From: Streptomyces sp. NBC_01317
GTDB taxonomy: Bacteria; Actinomycetota; Actinomycetes; Streptomycetales; Streptomycetaceae
DNA length: 64,000 bases
Direction: 5' to 3'
Assembly (NCBI RefSeq): GCF_035961655.1
Contig: NZ_CP108393.1
Coordinates: 1,302,001-1,366,000 of the forward strand
The position numbers and the translations under genes were made by a program. Under the pieces are notes generated by a model. That model did no database searches and was not told the DNA's origin. It saw nothing but the letters and a program-made list of their open reading frames with translations. Below are positions 37,421 through 46,097 of this stretch, piece after piece (position 1 is the first letter of the stretch; each line of letters opens with the position of its first letter).

Positions 37421-37443
37421 CTTTCTCCACACCCAGGACAAAG
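37421..37443. promoter_or_regulatory. candidate ROK operator, autoregulatory
   Basis: CTTTCTCC-N7-GGACAAAG lies about 115 bases before the ROK ATG. It is nearly palindromic and matches the element at 29652-29674. A second inverted repeat, aagttg/caactt (37397-37423 region), overlaps it. Confidence 0.65.
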
Positions 37444-37477
37444 GTGGGAGCGGACCTCGTGCCGGGCGGTCGTCGGG

Positions 37478-37511
37478 CCTGCCTACCTGCCTGCCTGCCT
37501 GCCTGCCTGCC
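37478..37511. repeat. CTGC tetranucleotide microsatellite
   Basis: Eight near-consecutive ctgc units, with one interruption (ctac), occur in the gap between the divergent ROK and aldo/keto reductase genes. The rest of the 37308-37673 gap holds the ROK operator and no gene. Confidence 0.85.
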
Positions 37512-37672
37512 GCCCAGCGGTCCGCCGGGTGGCGGGGGCGGGCACCGGCCGTCCGGGCAGCAGCCGTCCGGCGCACACACTTGCAGAGGGCAACAGTCAC
37601 GCCTCGCCGGGCGGAGTTAGCGTGGAAGGGAAGGCCGTAGGTCGCGGCGAAGGCAGCGGTGAACGGAACTCA

Positions 37673-38651
<979 letters not shown>

Positions 38652-38710
38652 GTACTTGGGCGGACCGACCACGCATTGATCTCGGAACGCGCCGATCCCG
38701 AAGTACCGAA

Positions 38711-39883
38711 TTAGTCAGTGTCGGTGGCGGCCAACACAGCGATCTCCTGGCCACCGGATCGCAGAACCGCAACGGCAAGGTCCCAAGCGACGCCGTAGAA
38801 CCACACTGAAGCGGTGTCGACACGGAACCAGCGCGCCTGCCGAACCAATTCAGCCGTATGCGTAATCGGGGCATCCGCCGAAGCCCCGGTCAAACCGGCA
38901 AGAGAGCGCCACGTGGCAAGCCTTCCGTAGGCACCGTAGAGGCCGAAGCCGTAGGCCGGTCCGCGCACTGCGGCAGTAAGCAGCACTCTGAGCACCGAGT
39001 CGGAAGAAGACGGGTACAGCCGCGCCGGGGCTTGATCTGCGGGCCAGGGAATCAGGGGAAGGGACTGAAAGGCAGCCGGGAAGTCCTCCTCCCTCACCGG
39101 ATCCGGTGCCCAAAACTCCTGTGCGGAGATCTTTCCGTTGGACTGGGTACACCAATGCTGTATGGCTGCACCCATGACGTCGGCAACCGCCGGAACAGTG
39201 AGCTCCGTCATCCCGATACAGGCCGTGCGCTGCTGCGTCGACGGCGCGGAACGCAGTTCGGCCGTCCCGAAGGACACAAAAGGCGTGGGGGGTACCGTCC
39301 AGGTCCAGTCGTCCGCCGCATCGGACGGGCGACGCAACCCGTGCTCCTCAGGCAAGAGACTCAGTGGCAGGACAGCAAGAGGATGGCCGACGTTTACGAG
39401 TTTCTCCGCGAAGGAACGGAGGACGGGATACTCCTCCACCTCCACCGACTGAAGGACCAACTCCTGAAGGAGACACGCCATGAATTCCCTCGAGTGTACC
39501 GACTGATATTCCATGGTGAACACCGAGTTCGCAATATCATCGATTCGATGGTTGCAGGCAACAAAGAAAGCCAGTCGCCGCTCAGCCCCAGTCCGATCGG
39601 AGCCGTCCGAGTGACGAGAGACAGGAACACGCAGCAAGCTACGCAGACTTTGAACACCTGGATGCGTGGACAGCACGTGAAGGACGTAATCGAGGACCTC
39701 CCTGCAGTGCGCCTGGAGAGGCTTTCCAGCAGTGGCTTGAGCAGCAAGCTGCGCCCCAAGGTCACCAACCCAGACGAAATCACCAGCAAGAACTCGCAAG
39801 TCGATCTCCGCGCGCAACGCGGAGACGTCCGCATCGCTGGCTTCACTTAGGGCCGCCACCGCGCGAATGATGTCCTTGCTCAT
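38711..39883 (-). CDS. DUF6183-like hypothetical protein
   Basis: A 390-residue protein that I tentatively place in DUF6183, common in Streptomyces, mostly from its ending (WFYGVAWDLAVAVLRSGGQEIAVLAATDTD as a landmark, residues about 360-390). No signal peptide or membrane helix is seen. The coding sequence is lower in G+C than its neighbours, suggesting acquisition. It lies directly downstream of a broken RHS gene, the place where polymorphic-toxin loci usually carry the immunity gene; function otherwise unknown. Confidence 0.75.
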   Translation of the reverse strand: MSKDIIRAVAALSEASDADVSALRAEIDLRVLAGDFVWVGDLGAQLAAQATAGKPLQAHCREVLDYVLHVLSTHPGVQSLRSLLRVPVSRHSDGSDRTGAERRLAFFVACNHRIDDIANSVFTMEYQSVHSREFMACLLQELVLQSVEVEEYPVLRSFAEKLVNVGHPLAVLPLSLLPEEHGLRRPSDAADDWTWTVPPTPFVSFGTAELRSAPSTQQRTACIGMTELTVPAVADVMGAAIQHWCTQSNGKISAQEFWAPDPVREEDFPAAFQSLPLIPWPADQAPARLYPSSSDSVLRVLLTAAVRGPAYGFGLYGAYGRLATWRSLAGLTGASADAPITHTAELVRQARWFRVDTASVWFYGVAWDLAVAVLRSGGQEIAVLAATDTD

Positions 39884-39965
39884 GCTGCGAAACTCCTCAT
39901 TTTGAAATGCTCTTTCCGGACAACCGCACCCGGAGACTGCTAGGGCCTGAAGATCGGGTAGGCGC

Positions 39966-41035
39966 TTAGAATGCGATTAGCAGCCGGGTCAACGGCCATC
40001 CGTATATAGTTCTCACCTGCTCAGCCCCCGCCTCGGGGTAGTCGTAGGTGCGCAGAACGTCTTTGGCTTCGACACCACTCTTGTCGTGCAGCGTCTCGGT
40101 CCTGCGATTTCCGCTGAGGTCATACGTGTAGGACTGCCAGTAAGGAGCGGGCCCACCGAGAACGGACCCGCTGGGGCTCTCAGCGCATGTGGTGGTTCCC
40201 TGCGCCCAGGCCTGCGTCAGCCGACGTTGATAGTCGTACTGGAAGCACTGGTTGTCGGTGCCATCACGCGAGACGTCGCTGATGAACGTGATATTGCCGG
40301 CTTGGTCGTAGCCGAAGGTGGACGACTTGTCAGTGCCTGGCACGTTCTCCCGGTCGACGCGGGTATTGCTCAGACGCTGGGTGCCCCATTGATAGGTATT
40401 GGTGACCTGGGTCTTCTTACCACCGCTTTGGTACGTCGACTGAAGAGGCTTGCCCGTGAAGCTGTACGTGGTGCCGGTGACATAGGTGGTGCCTCCGGTA
40501 CCGGTCAGCGTGACCGGGCGCAGGACATCGTCGTACGTCGGCGTGAGGGCTTCTGCCGGGAGGGCTCCGGCGGCGGGGTAACCGGTCGACCGGACAGTGC
40601 CGTTCGCGTCGTACGTGATGTTGGACTGGTAGTCGCCGGCCAGGCCCTCTTCTCCCGGCACGGAGGGGATGGTGGTCGTGGTCCTGTTGGGTCGGTACAG
40701 CGTGTCGTAGATGTTGTAGGTAGTCGTGTACGCCGCCCCGCTCGCCCCTCCGACGTAGCGGGTGGTGGAGGCCAGCCGGCCTTCGAAGTTGGACGGGTCC
40801 CAGACGTGTTTGGTGAGCAGGGGACCGGTCGCGTCGCCGTCGTGAGTCTCAATTTCACGACCGAGTCCGTCGTACAGATGCGTGACGGTCTTTTTGCGGC
40901 TGCCGGCGCTGGCGGACGAGGTGGAAGTGAGCAGGTTACGGTCGTCGAAGGTCGAGGACGCGTCACCCTTGTCGGGATCATTCACGCTGGTCGGATTGCC
41001 ACGCTGGTGCCGCTCCCCTATCCGCGACATGCAGC
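39966..41035 (-). pseudogene. RHS repeat protein remnant
   Basis: An internal fragment of an RHS/YD-repeat protein, about 345 residues of which carry recognisable repeats: GNPTSVNDPDKGDASSTFDD, LYDGLGREIETHDGD, TTTYNIYDTLYRPN, YDANGTVRSTGYPAAG, FGYDQAGNITFISD and YTYDLSGNRRTETLHD. Full RHS proteins exceed 1500 residues and end in a conserved core plus a variable toxin; here the signal region, most repeats, the core and the toxin are missing. The frame stays open to 41225 but the added N-terminus is unrelated. The 3' break falls around 40020. Confidence 0.85.
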
Positions 41036-41318
41036 TCTCACAACCGTTCACCTGCGGCTTCTCACCGCGCGACGTATAAGGCGGCCCACTGACAGAAACA
41101 GGCCAGTTCGCGGTTCTCACCCTCACCCGTGGTCGCAATCGCAACGCGTGGGATCCATCGGGTTCTTGGGGTTGCCCGGAGGTACGGTCCGGTGTCGGGA
41201 CATGCTTCGGAGGCCCCATGCGCAAGAACCGGGGTCACGACGGCAGGTGAGTGCCTGTCAGGGACAATGCGCCGGCGCGCGCCGATCTGCTACAGGCCCT
41301 CGTTCCGGTGAGGGTGTG

Positions 41319-42008
41319 TCAGGCGTCGTGGCGTTGGTCCGCCCTGTGGTGGTATGTGGAGCGGGTGTGTTCTGTGTGGGCCTTCATTACTTCCGTCGCG
41401 CGCTGTTCGTCGCGGGCCGCGATCGCCGCGATCAGTTCTCGGTGTTCGATCCAGGACTGCTTGCCGCGCTGGCGGGCCACCGGGGTGTAGTACCAGCGGA
41501 CCCTGCGGTCCACCTGGGCCGCCAGTTCGGCCAGGACGACGTTGCCGGCCAGGGACATGACTTTGGCGTGAAACGCGGCGTTGGTGGCGACTGTCAGGTC
41601 CACGTCGTCGTCCGCGACCGACTGCTCGCCCTGGGCGCAGAGCGCCTCCAGCGCGGCGATGCCGGCCTTGCCGGAGTGGGCGGCGGCGAGGCGGGCGGCC
41701 TCCGCCTCCAGGAGCGTGCGGACCGACAGCAGCTGGTCCGCCTCCTCCTCCGTGGGCTCGTGGACGAACGCGCCCTGGGCCGGGCGCAGGTCGACCCAGC
41801 CCTCGGTGTTGAGGCGCTGGAGCGCTTCCCGTACCGGCTGGCGCGACACGCCGAGGTGACCTGCGAGTTCGCTTTCGACAAGATGCTGGCCCGGTTGGAG
41901 CGCGCGCGTGGTGATGAGTTCGAGGAGAGCCCCGTAGACACGCTCGCGCAGCGGACCCGGTCGTTCGAGCTTGGGCACGGCTCCCTGCGCCAATCTTGCG
42001 GACAACAT
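41319..42008 (-). CDS. GntR family regulator (FadR/FCD subfamily)
   Basis: A 229-residue regulator. The winged HTH spans about 20-85 (LRERVYGALLELITTRALQPG, HLGVSRQPVREALQRLNTEGWV) and the all-helical FCD effector domain follows, with metal-binding residues expected in NAAFHAKVMSLAGN and WIEHRELIAAIAARD. ATG 42008 has AGGAGGGGG upstream. Two copies of the ACTGTAKRCAAT-like element lie in its own promoter, and others lie before frc/sucC, the reductase gene and the formate dehydrogenase operon, so it probably controls them all in response to oxalate, formate or a CoA ester. Confidence 0.9.
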   Translation of the reverse strand: MLSARLAQGAVPKLERPGPLRERVYGALLELITTRALQPGQHLVESELAGHLGVSRQPVREALQRLNTEGWVDLRPAQGAFVHEPTEEEADQLLSVRTLLEAEAARLAAAHSGKAGIAALEALCAQGEQSVADDDVDLTVATNAAFHAKVMSLAGNVVLAELAAQVDRRVRWYYTPVARQRGKQSWIEHRELIAAIAARDEQRATEVMKAHTEHTRSTYHHRADQRHDA

Positions 42009-42041
42009 CGCGGTCCCCCTCCTGGCCGGCAGAGTCACATG

Positions 42042-42082
42042 ACTGTATCGATGAGATCTAGACATTGGCTATCGTCTACAGT
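42042..42082. promoter_or_regulatory. GntR operator pair in front of gntR
   Basis: ACTGTATCGATG (42042-42053) and, on the other strand, ACTGTAGACGAT (42071-42082) match the element found at the other oxalate/formate promoters with one or two changes. Position 34-74 bases before the gntR ATG suggests autoregulation. Confidence 0.65.
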
Positions 42083-42101
42083 CTACCGAGAACATCGAAG
42101 A

Positions 42102-43049
42102 TCATGGGCAACGGATGACCTGGCCGGCGTACGAAAGATTCCCGCCGAAGCCGAAAAGCAGGGCCGGAGCGCCGGACTGCACCTCTCCCCGGGCCACCAA
42201 CTTGGACAAAGCCAGCGGAATCGACGCGGCCGACGTGTTTCCCGACTCGATCACATCCCGGGCGATCACCGCGTTGATCGCGCCAATCTTCTGCGCCACC
42301 GGTTCGATGATCCGCAGATTCGCCTGGTGCAGGACCACGGCCGCCAGCTCCTCCGGCGTGACACCGGCCCGCTCGCAGACCTGGCGGGCGATCGGCGGCA
42401 GCTGGGTGGTGGCCCAGCGGTAGACGGACTGCCCCTCCTGGGCGAAGCGGGGCGGGGTGCCCTCGATCCGTACGGCATTGCCCATCTCGGGCACCGAGCC
42501 CCAGAGCACCGGGCCGATCCCCGGCTCCTCGCCGGGCCCGGTCGCCACGACCACCGCCGCGCCCGCGCCGTCGCCGACGAGCACGCAGGTGGTGCGGTCC
42601 GTCCAGTCGGCGACGGCGGCCATCTTGTCCGCGCCGATGACCAGCACCCGGGAGGCGGAGCCCGCCCGTACGGTGTGGTCGGCCAGGGCCAGGGCGTGGG
42701 TGAACCCGGCGCAGACCACGTTGAGGTCCATGACGGCGGGCGAGCCCATGCCGAGGCGGGCCGCGACCCGGGCCGCCGTGTTGGGCGACCGGTCGATCGC
42801 GGTGGACGTGGCGACCAGCACCATGTCGATGTCCGCCGGGGTGAGGCCGGCCGCGGCGAGCGCCTTGGCGCCCGCGTGCGCGGCCAGCTCGTCGACCGGT
42901 TCGTCCTCACCCGCGACATGCCGCGTCTTGATGCCGACCCGGCTGGTGATCCAGGCGTCGCTGGTGTCGACCAGGGCCGCCAGGTCGTCGTTGGTGAGCA
43001 CCTTGGCGGGCTGATAGTGCCCGAGCGCGGCGATACGAGTGCCGGTCAT
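42102..43049 (-). CDS. beta-ketoacyl-ACP synthase III family protein
   Basis: A 315-residue FabH-type ketosynthase. The catalytic triad is intact: C113 in LNVVCAGFTHAL, H241 in VLHQANLRIIEP and N271 in ESGNTSAASIP. Such enzymes condense an acyl-CoA with malonyl-ACP or make related acyl transfers. It does not sit in a fatty-acid cluster but between an OFA transporter with its small subunit and the GntR regulator, all on one strand, so a role tied to small acyl-CoAs is possible (inference). The primary FabH is probably elsewhere. Confidence 0.9.
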   Translation of the reverse strand: MTGTRIAALGHYQPAKVLTNDDLAALVDTSDAWITSRVGIKTRHVAGEDEPVDELAAHAGAKALAAAGLTPADIDMVLVATSTAIDRSPNTAARVAARLGMGSPAVMDLNVVCAGFTHALALADHTVRAGSASRVLVIGADKMAAVADWTDRTTCVLVGDGAGAAVVVATGPGEEPGIGPVLWGSVPEMGNAVRIEGTPPRFAQEGQSVYRWATTQLPPIARQVCERAGVTPEELAAVVLHQANLRIIEPVAQKIGAINAVIARDVIESGNTSAASIPLALSKLVARGEVQSGAPALLFGFGGNLSYAGQVIRCP

Positions 43050-43141
43050 GCCCGGGACCCCCTCTGCTGTCGACGTCAGGAGTCCTCAAGTCTCGTCAGC
43101 GACTCACCCGTACGGGTACAGGCGAACCAACAGGATTCACC

Positions 43142-43157
43142 GTCTCCGCTTGGAGAC
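43142..43157 (-). terminator. small hairpin after MFS small subunit
   Basis: GTCTCC-gctt-GGAGAC is a perfect 6-base stem with a tetraloop, 46 bases after the small-subunit stop. A second short hairpin GGTGAA-cca-TTCACC overlaps the stop (43193-43207). Weak or attenuating rather than a full terminator. Confidence 0.35.
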
Positions 43158-43202
43158 TTCGGATCATCGTCGGAATAGTTCCCGATCCACTCGGTGAACC
43201 AT

Positions 43203-43370
43203 TCACCCGGTGAACAGCTGCGCGGCCTTGAGGACCAGCTCATACACACCGTAAGCCAGAGGAATCCCTACCCAGAGCCAGGCGAAGACGATCAAGCCGG
43301 TACGGCGTGGCTCCGAGCCGGTAAGGCCCGGCTCAGGCACTCCGCCGCTGCTCGCTGGTGACGTGGTCAT
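43203..43370 (-). CDS. MFS transporter small subunit
   Basis: A 55-residue protein with one membrane helix (about residues 26-48: TGLIVFAWLWVGIPLAYGVY). It starts MTTSPASSGG at an ATG with an excellent AGGGAGG site seven bases upstream, inside the last 38 bases of the OFA transporter gene. Small single-helix proteins of this kind are encoded next to OFA carriers in actinobacteria and are annotated as MFS transporter small subunit. It probably stabilises or modulates the carrier. The other two OFA genes in the window lack such a partner. Confidence 0.8.
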   Translation of the reverse strand: MTTSPASSGGVPEPGLTGSEPRRTGLIVFAWLWVGIPLAYGVYELVLKAAQLFTG

Positions 43371-44733
43371 CGGATGCCTCCCTGGGGGCCGGAATGTGGT
43401 GGCGCGGGTGGACGGGCCTGATGAGTTCGTTGGCCACGAAGCCGACGGCGAGCAGGCCGATCATGATGGTGAGCGAGACCCCGTAGAGCCCGGAACCGCT
43501 CTTGCCGGCCTTCTCCTGGCTGTCCGCGACCCAGTTCACGATGAGCGGGCCGAGGACGCCGGCGGTGGACCAGGCGGTGAGCAGCCGGCCGTGGATGGCG
43601 CCGACCTGGTAGGTGCCGAAGAGGTCCTTGAGGTACGCCGGCGCGGTGGCGAAGCCGCCTCCGTAGAAGGACAGGACGACCAGCGCGCAGATGACGAAGA
43701 GCGGCTTGGAGGAGTCGCCGAACTGTGCGATCAGGAGATACATCACGGCACCCACGCCGAGGTAGACGCGGTAGACGTTCTTGCGGCCGAGCAGGTCGGA
43801 CGCGGAGGACCAGCCGATCCGGCCCGCCATGTTCGCGGCGGAGAGCAGTGCCACGAAGCCGGCCGAGGCGGAGACGGAGACGGGGGTGCTCGTCCCGGCG
43901 AAGAAGTCGGTGATCATCGGGGCGGCCTTCTCCAGGATCCCGATGCCGGCGGTGACGTTCATGCAGAGCACCACCCACAGGCACCAGAACTGCGGGGTCC
44001 GTACGGCGGATTTCGCGGAGACCTGGGCGGTGGAGATCAGGCCGGTGGAGAGCCGGCCCGCGGAGACCGGCGATCCGGCCGGGGGCGCCCCGGCGCCGGC
44101 GGACGCGGCCGGCTCCCGCTGCCGGTATCCCGGCGGCGGTACGCGGATCAGCAGGACGCCCAGCGTCATGAACGCGGCGTACACGAGACCGTGCACCAGG
44201 AACGCGTACGCGATGCCCTCGCTGTCCGCGCCGAACGACTCCAGCATCTGCGCGGACCAGGGCGAGGCGATGAGCGCGCCGCCGCCGAATCCCATGATCG
44301 CGATGCCGGTGGCCATGCCGGGGCGGTCGGGGAACCACTTGATGAGCGTCGAGACAGGCGATATATACCCGATACCGAGTCCGATGCCGCCGACGAAGCC
44401 GTATCCGAAGACGATCAGCCAGTACTGCTCGGTGGCCGCGCCGAGCGCGGCGAGCAGGAAGCCCGAGGAGAAGCAGCTCAGGGCCACGGTCATCGCCCAG
44501 CGCGGCCCGTTGCGCTCGACCAGCGTGCCGCCGAAGGCGGCCGACAGGCCGAGCATGACGATGCCGAGCTGGAAGGGGAGCGCGCTCTGGGTGCCGGAGA
44601 GGCCCAGCGCGGACTCGAGTGGGGGTTTGAAAACGCTCCAGGCGTAGGCCTGGCCGATCGAGAGGTGCACCGACAGCGCCGCCGGCGGTACCAGCCAGCG
44701 ACTCCAGCCGGGGGGTGCGAGAGGTGGGGTCAT
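43333..44733 (-). CDS. OFA family MFS transporter
   Basis: A 466-residue 12-helix OFA carrier, more distant from the two tandem carriers at 14.6-17.4 kb. Signatures: SIGQAYAWSVFKPPLE, GGIGLGIGYISPVSTLIKWFPDRPG, FGGGALIASP, and SFYGGGFATAPAYLKDLFG. A cytoplasmic loop (about 200-235) separates the halves. Start at 44733 lacks a strong ribosome site. It shares a 203-base promoter region with the ketopantoate-reductase-like gene, including ACTGTAGACAAT, so uptake or exchange of oxalate or formate under GntR control is likely. Confidence 0.9.
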   Translation of the reverse strand: MTPPLAPPGWSRWLVPPAALSVHLSIGQAYAWSVFKPPLESALGLSGTQSALPFQLGIVMLGLSAAFGGTLVERNGPRWAMTVALSCFSSGFLLAALGAATEQYWLIVFGYGFVGGIGLGIGYISPVSTLIKWFPDRPGMATGIAIMGFGGGALIASPWSAQMLESFGADSEGIAYAFLVHGLVYAAFMTLGVLLIRVPPPGYRQREPAASAGAGAPPAGSPVSAGRLSTGLISTAQVSAKSAVRTPQFWCLWVVLCMNVTAGIGILEKAAPMITDFFAGTSTPVSVSASAGFVALLSAANMAGRIGWSSASDLLGRKNVYRVYLGVGAVMYLLIAQFGDSSKPLFVICALVVLSFYGGGFATAPAYLKDLFGTYQVGAIHGRLLTAWSTAGVLGPLIVNWVADSQEKAGKSGSGLYGVSLTIMIGLLAVGFVANELIRPVHPRHHIPAPREASDDHVTSEQRRSA

Positions 44734-44814
44734 GGTCGCGAACTCTAAGAACGGCCCGACCTGTTGGGAAGATCGCCGCCGCGGTTCATCCAAGATCCAC
44801 GCACGAGTTTGCCT

Positions 44815-44866
44815 ACTGCATACCGGAAGGGAGCCTTGTGGCCCAGAACTACATACTGTAGACAAT
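44815..44866. promoter_or_regulatory. GntR-type elements between OFA transporter and reductase genes
   Basis: ACTGTAGACAAT at 44855-44866 is a full match to the shared element. A weaker half-site, GTATGCAGT on the minus strand (44815-44823), lies nearer the transporter gene. Together they could control the divergent pair. Confidence 0.65.
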
Positions 44867-44936
44867 ATATCGTCGACACGAAAGTAAGTGTGACCCTTCC
44901 CTCGGTCCCCCCTCAAACCGAACGGAGAGCCCCACA

Positions 44937-45908
44937 GTGAAAGTCGCAGTTGTCGGAGCCGGCGCGATCGGCGCCTACGTGGGAGCCGCGCTCGATCGAG
45001 CCGGCGCCGAAGTTCATCTCATCGCCCGTGGACCGCATCTCGCGGCCATGAGGCAGGACGGAGTCAGGGTGTTGAGCCCGCGCGGGGATTGGACCGCCCG
45101 GGTGCATGCCACCGATCGGCCGGAGGACATCGGTCCGGTCGACTATGTGTTCCTGGGGCTCAAGGCGAACTCCTACGCGGCGTGCGGGCCGCTGGTGAAG
45201 CCTTTGCTCCATGACGGTACGGCGGTCATCGCCGCCCAGAACGGGATCCCCTGGTGGTACTTCCACGGGCACGGGGGTCCGCACGACGGCACACGGATCG
45301 AGAGCGTCGACCCCGGCGGCTCGGTCAGCGCGGTACTGCCACCCGAACGTGCGATCGGGTGCGTGGTCTACGCCGCTACGGAGCTGGAAGGGCCCGGGAT
45401 CGTCCGGCACCTCGAAGGCACCCGCTTCTCCATCGGGGAACCGGACCGCTCGGTGTCGAAACGCTGTCTCGAATTCAGCGAGGCGATGCAGGCGGGCGGA
45501 CTCAAGTGCCCCGTCGAGCCCGAGTTGCGCGACGACATCTGGATCAAGCTCCTCGGGAACATCTCGTTCAACCCCATCAGCGCGCTGACCCGCGCCACCA
45601 TGCGGGAGATGTGCCTGCACCGCAGCACACGCCAGGTCATCGAGATGATGATGGCCGAAACCCTGAGCGTCGCTGAGGCATTGGGCTGCCACCCCGACAT
45701 TTCCATCGAGCGGAGGCTGGCCGGCGCGGAACGCGTCGGTGACCACCGGACGTCGACCCTCCAGGATCTGGAGAAGGGCAAACCGCTCGAACTCGACGTC
45801 CTGCTCGCCGCTGTCGTGGAACTCGCCGAGATCACCGGCGTTCCGGTGCCCACCCTCCGTACGGTGGACGCCATTTCGGATCTCCTGGCCCAGGGCGCGG
45901 CTGCCTGA
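44937..45908 (+). CDS. ketopantoate reductase family protein
   Basis: A 323-residue ApbA/PanE-type NADPH-dependent 2-oxoacid reductase. The GAGAIGAYVGAAL dinucleotide loop is N-terminal, the catalytic lysine region reads ELRDDIWIKLLGN, and the substrate region HRTSTLQDLEKGKPLE is conserved. GTG 44937 follows GGAGA. True ketopantoate reductase is one option, but the GntR element in its promoter and the formate/oxalate neighbours suggest a different 2-oxoacid substrate such as a glyoxylate-derived compound (inference). Confidence 0.88.
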   Translation: MKVAVVGAGAIGAYVGAALDRAGAEVHLIARGPHLAAMRQDGVRVLSPRGDWTARVHATDRPEDIGPVDYVFLGLKANSYAACGPLVKPLLHDGTAVIAAQNGIPWWYFHGHGGPHDGTRIESVDPGGSVSAVLPPERAIGCVVYAATELEGPGIVRHLEGTRFSIGEPDRSVSKRCLEFSEAMQAGGLKCPVEPELRDDIWIKLLGNISFNPISALTRATMREMCLHRSTRQVIEMMMAETLSVAEALGCHPDISIERRLAGAERVGDHRTSTLQDLEKGKPLELDVLLAAVVELAEITGVPVPTLRTVDAISDLLAQGAAA

Positions 45909-46048
45909 TCCACTCCGGTGTCCGGGGGGGCCGGCGGGAGACGACACCTGCGGAATCCGCCCCGGAACCACTCCTGCCGACGGCCGCGCACAGCCATTCA
46001 TGGCCAGTTCTGTCCGTGGGGTTCCCTTTACCTACGCGACTACAGAAT

Positions 46049-46060
46049 ACTGTATGCAAT
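46049..46060. promoter_or_regulatory. GntR-type element before the formate dehydrogenase operon
   Basis: ACTGTATGCAAT, identical to the right arm of the sucC/frc palindrome, lies 37 bases before the GTG of the first formate dehydrogenase gene. Confidence 0.7.
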
Positions 46061-46097
46061 GGGCGCGGCCGTCGGTCACCACTCACAGGAGCGCAGC

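Noticed and set aside
41036..41225. N-terminal extension of the RHS frame
   Set aside because: Sequence before GNPTSVNDPDKG is not RHS-like and has no signal peptide or ribosome site; it is an open frame joined by chance to the fragment.
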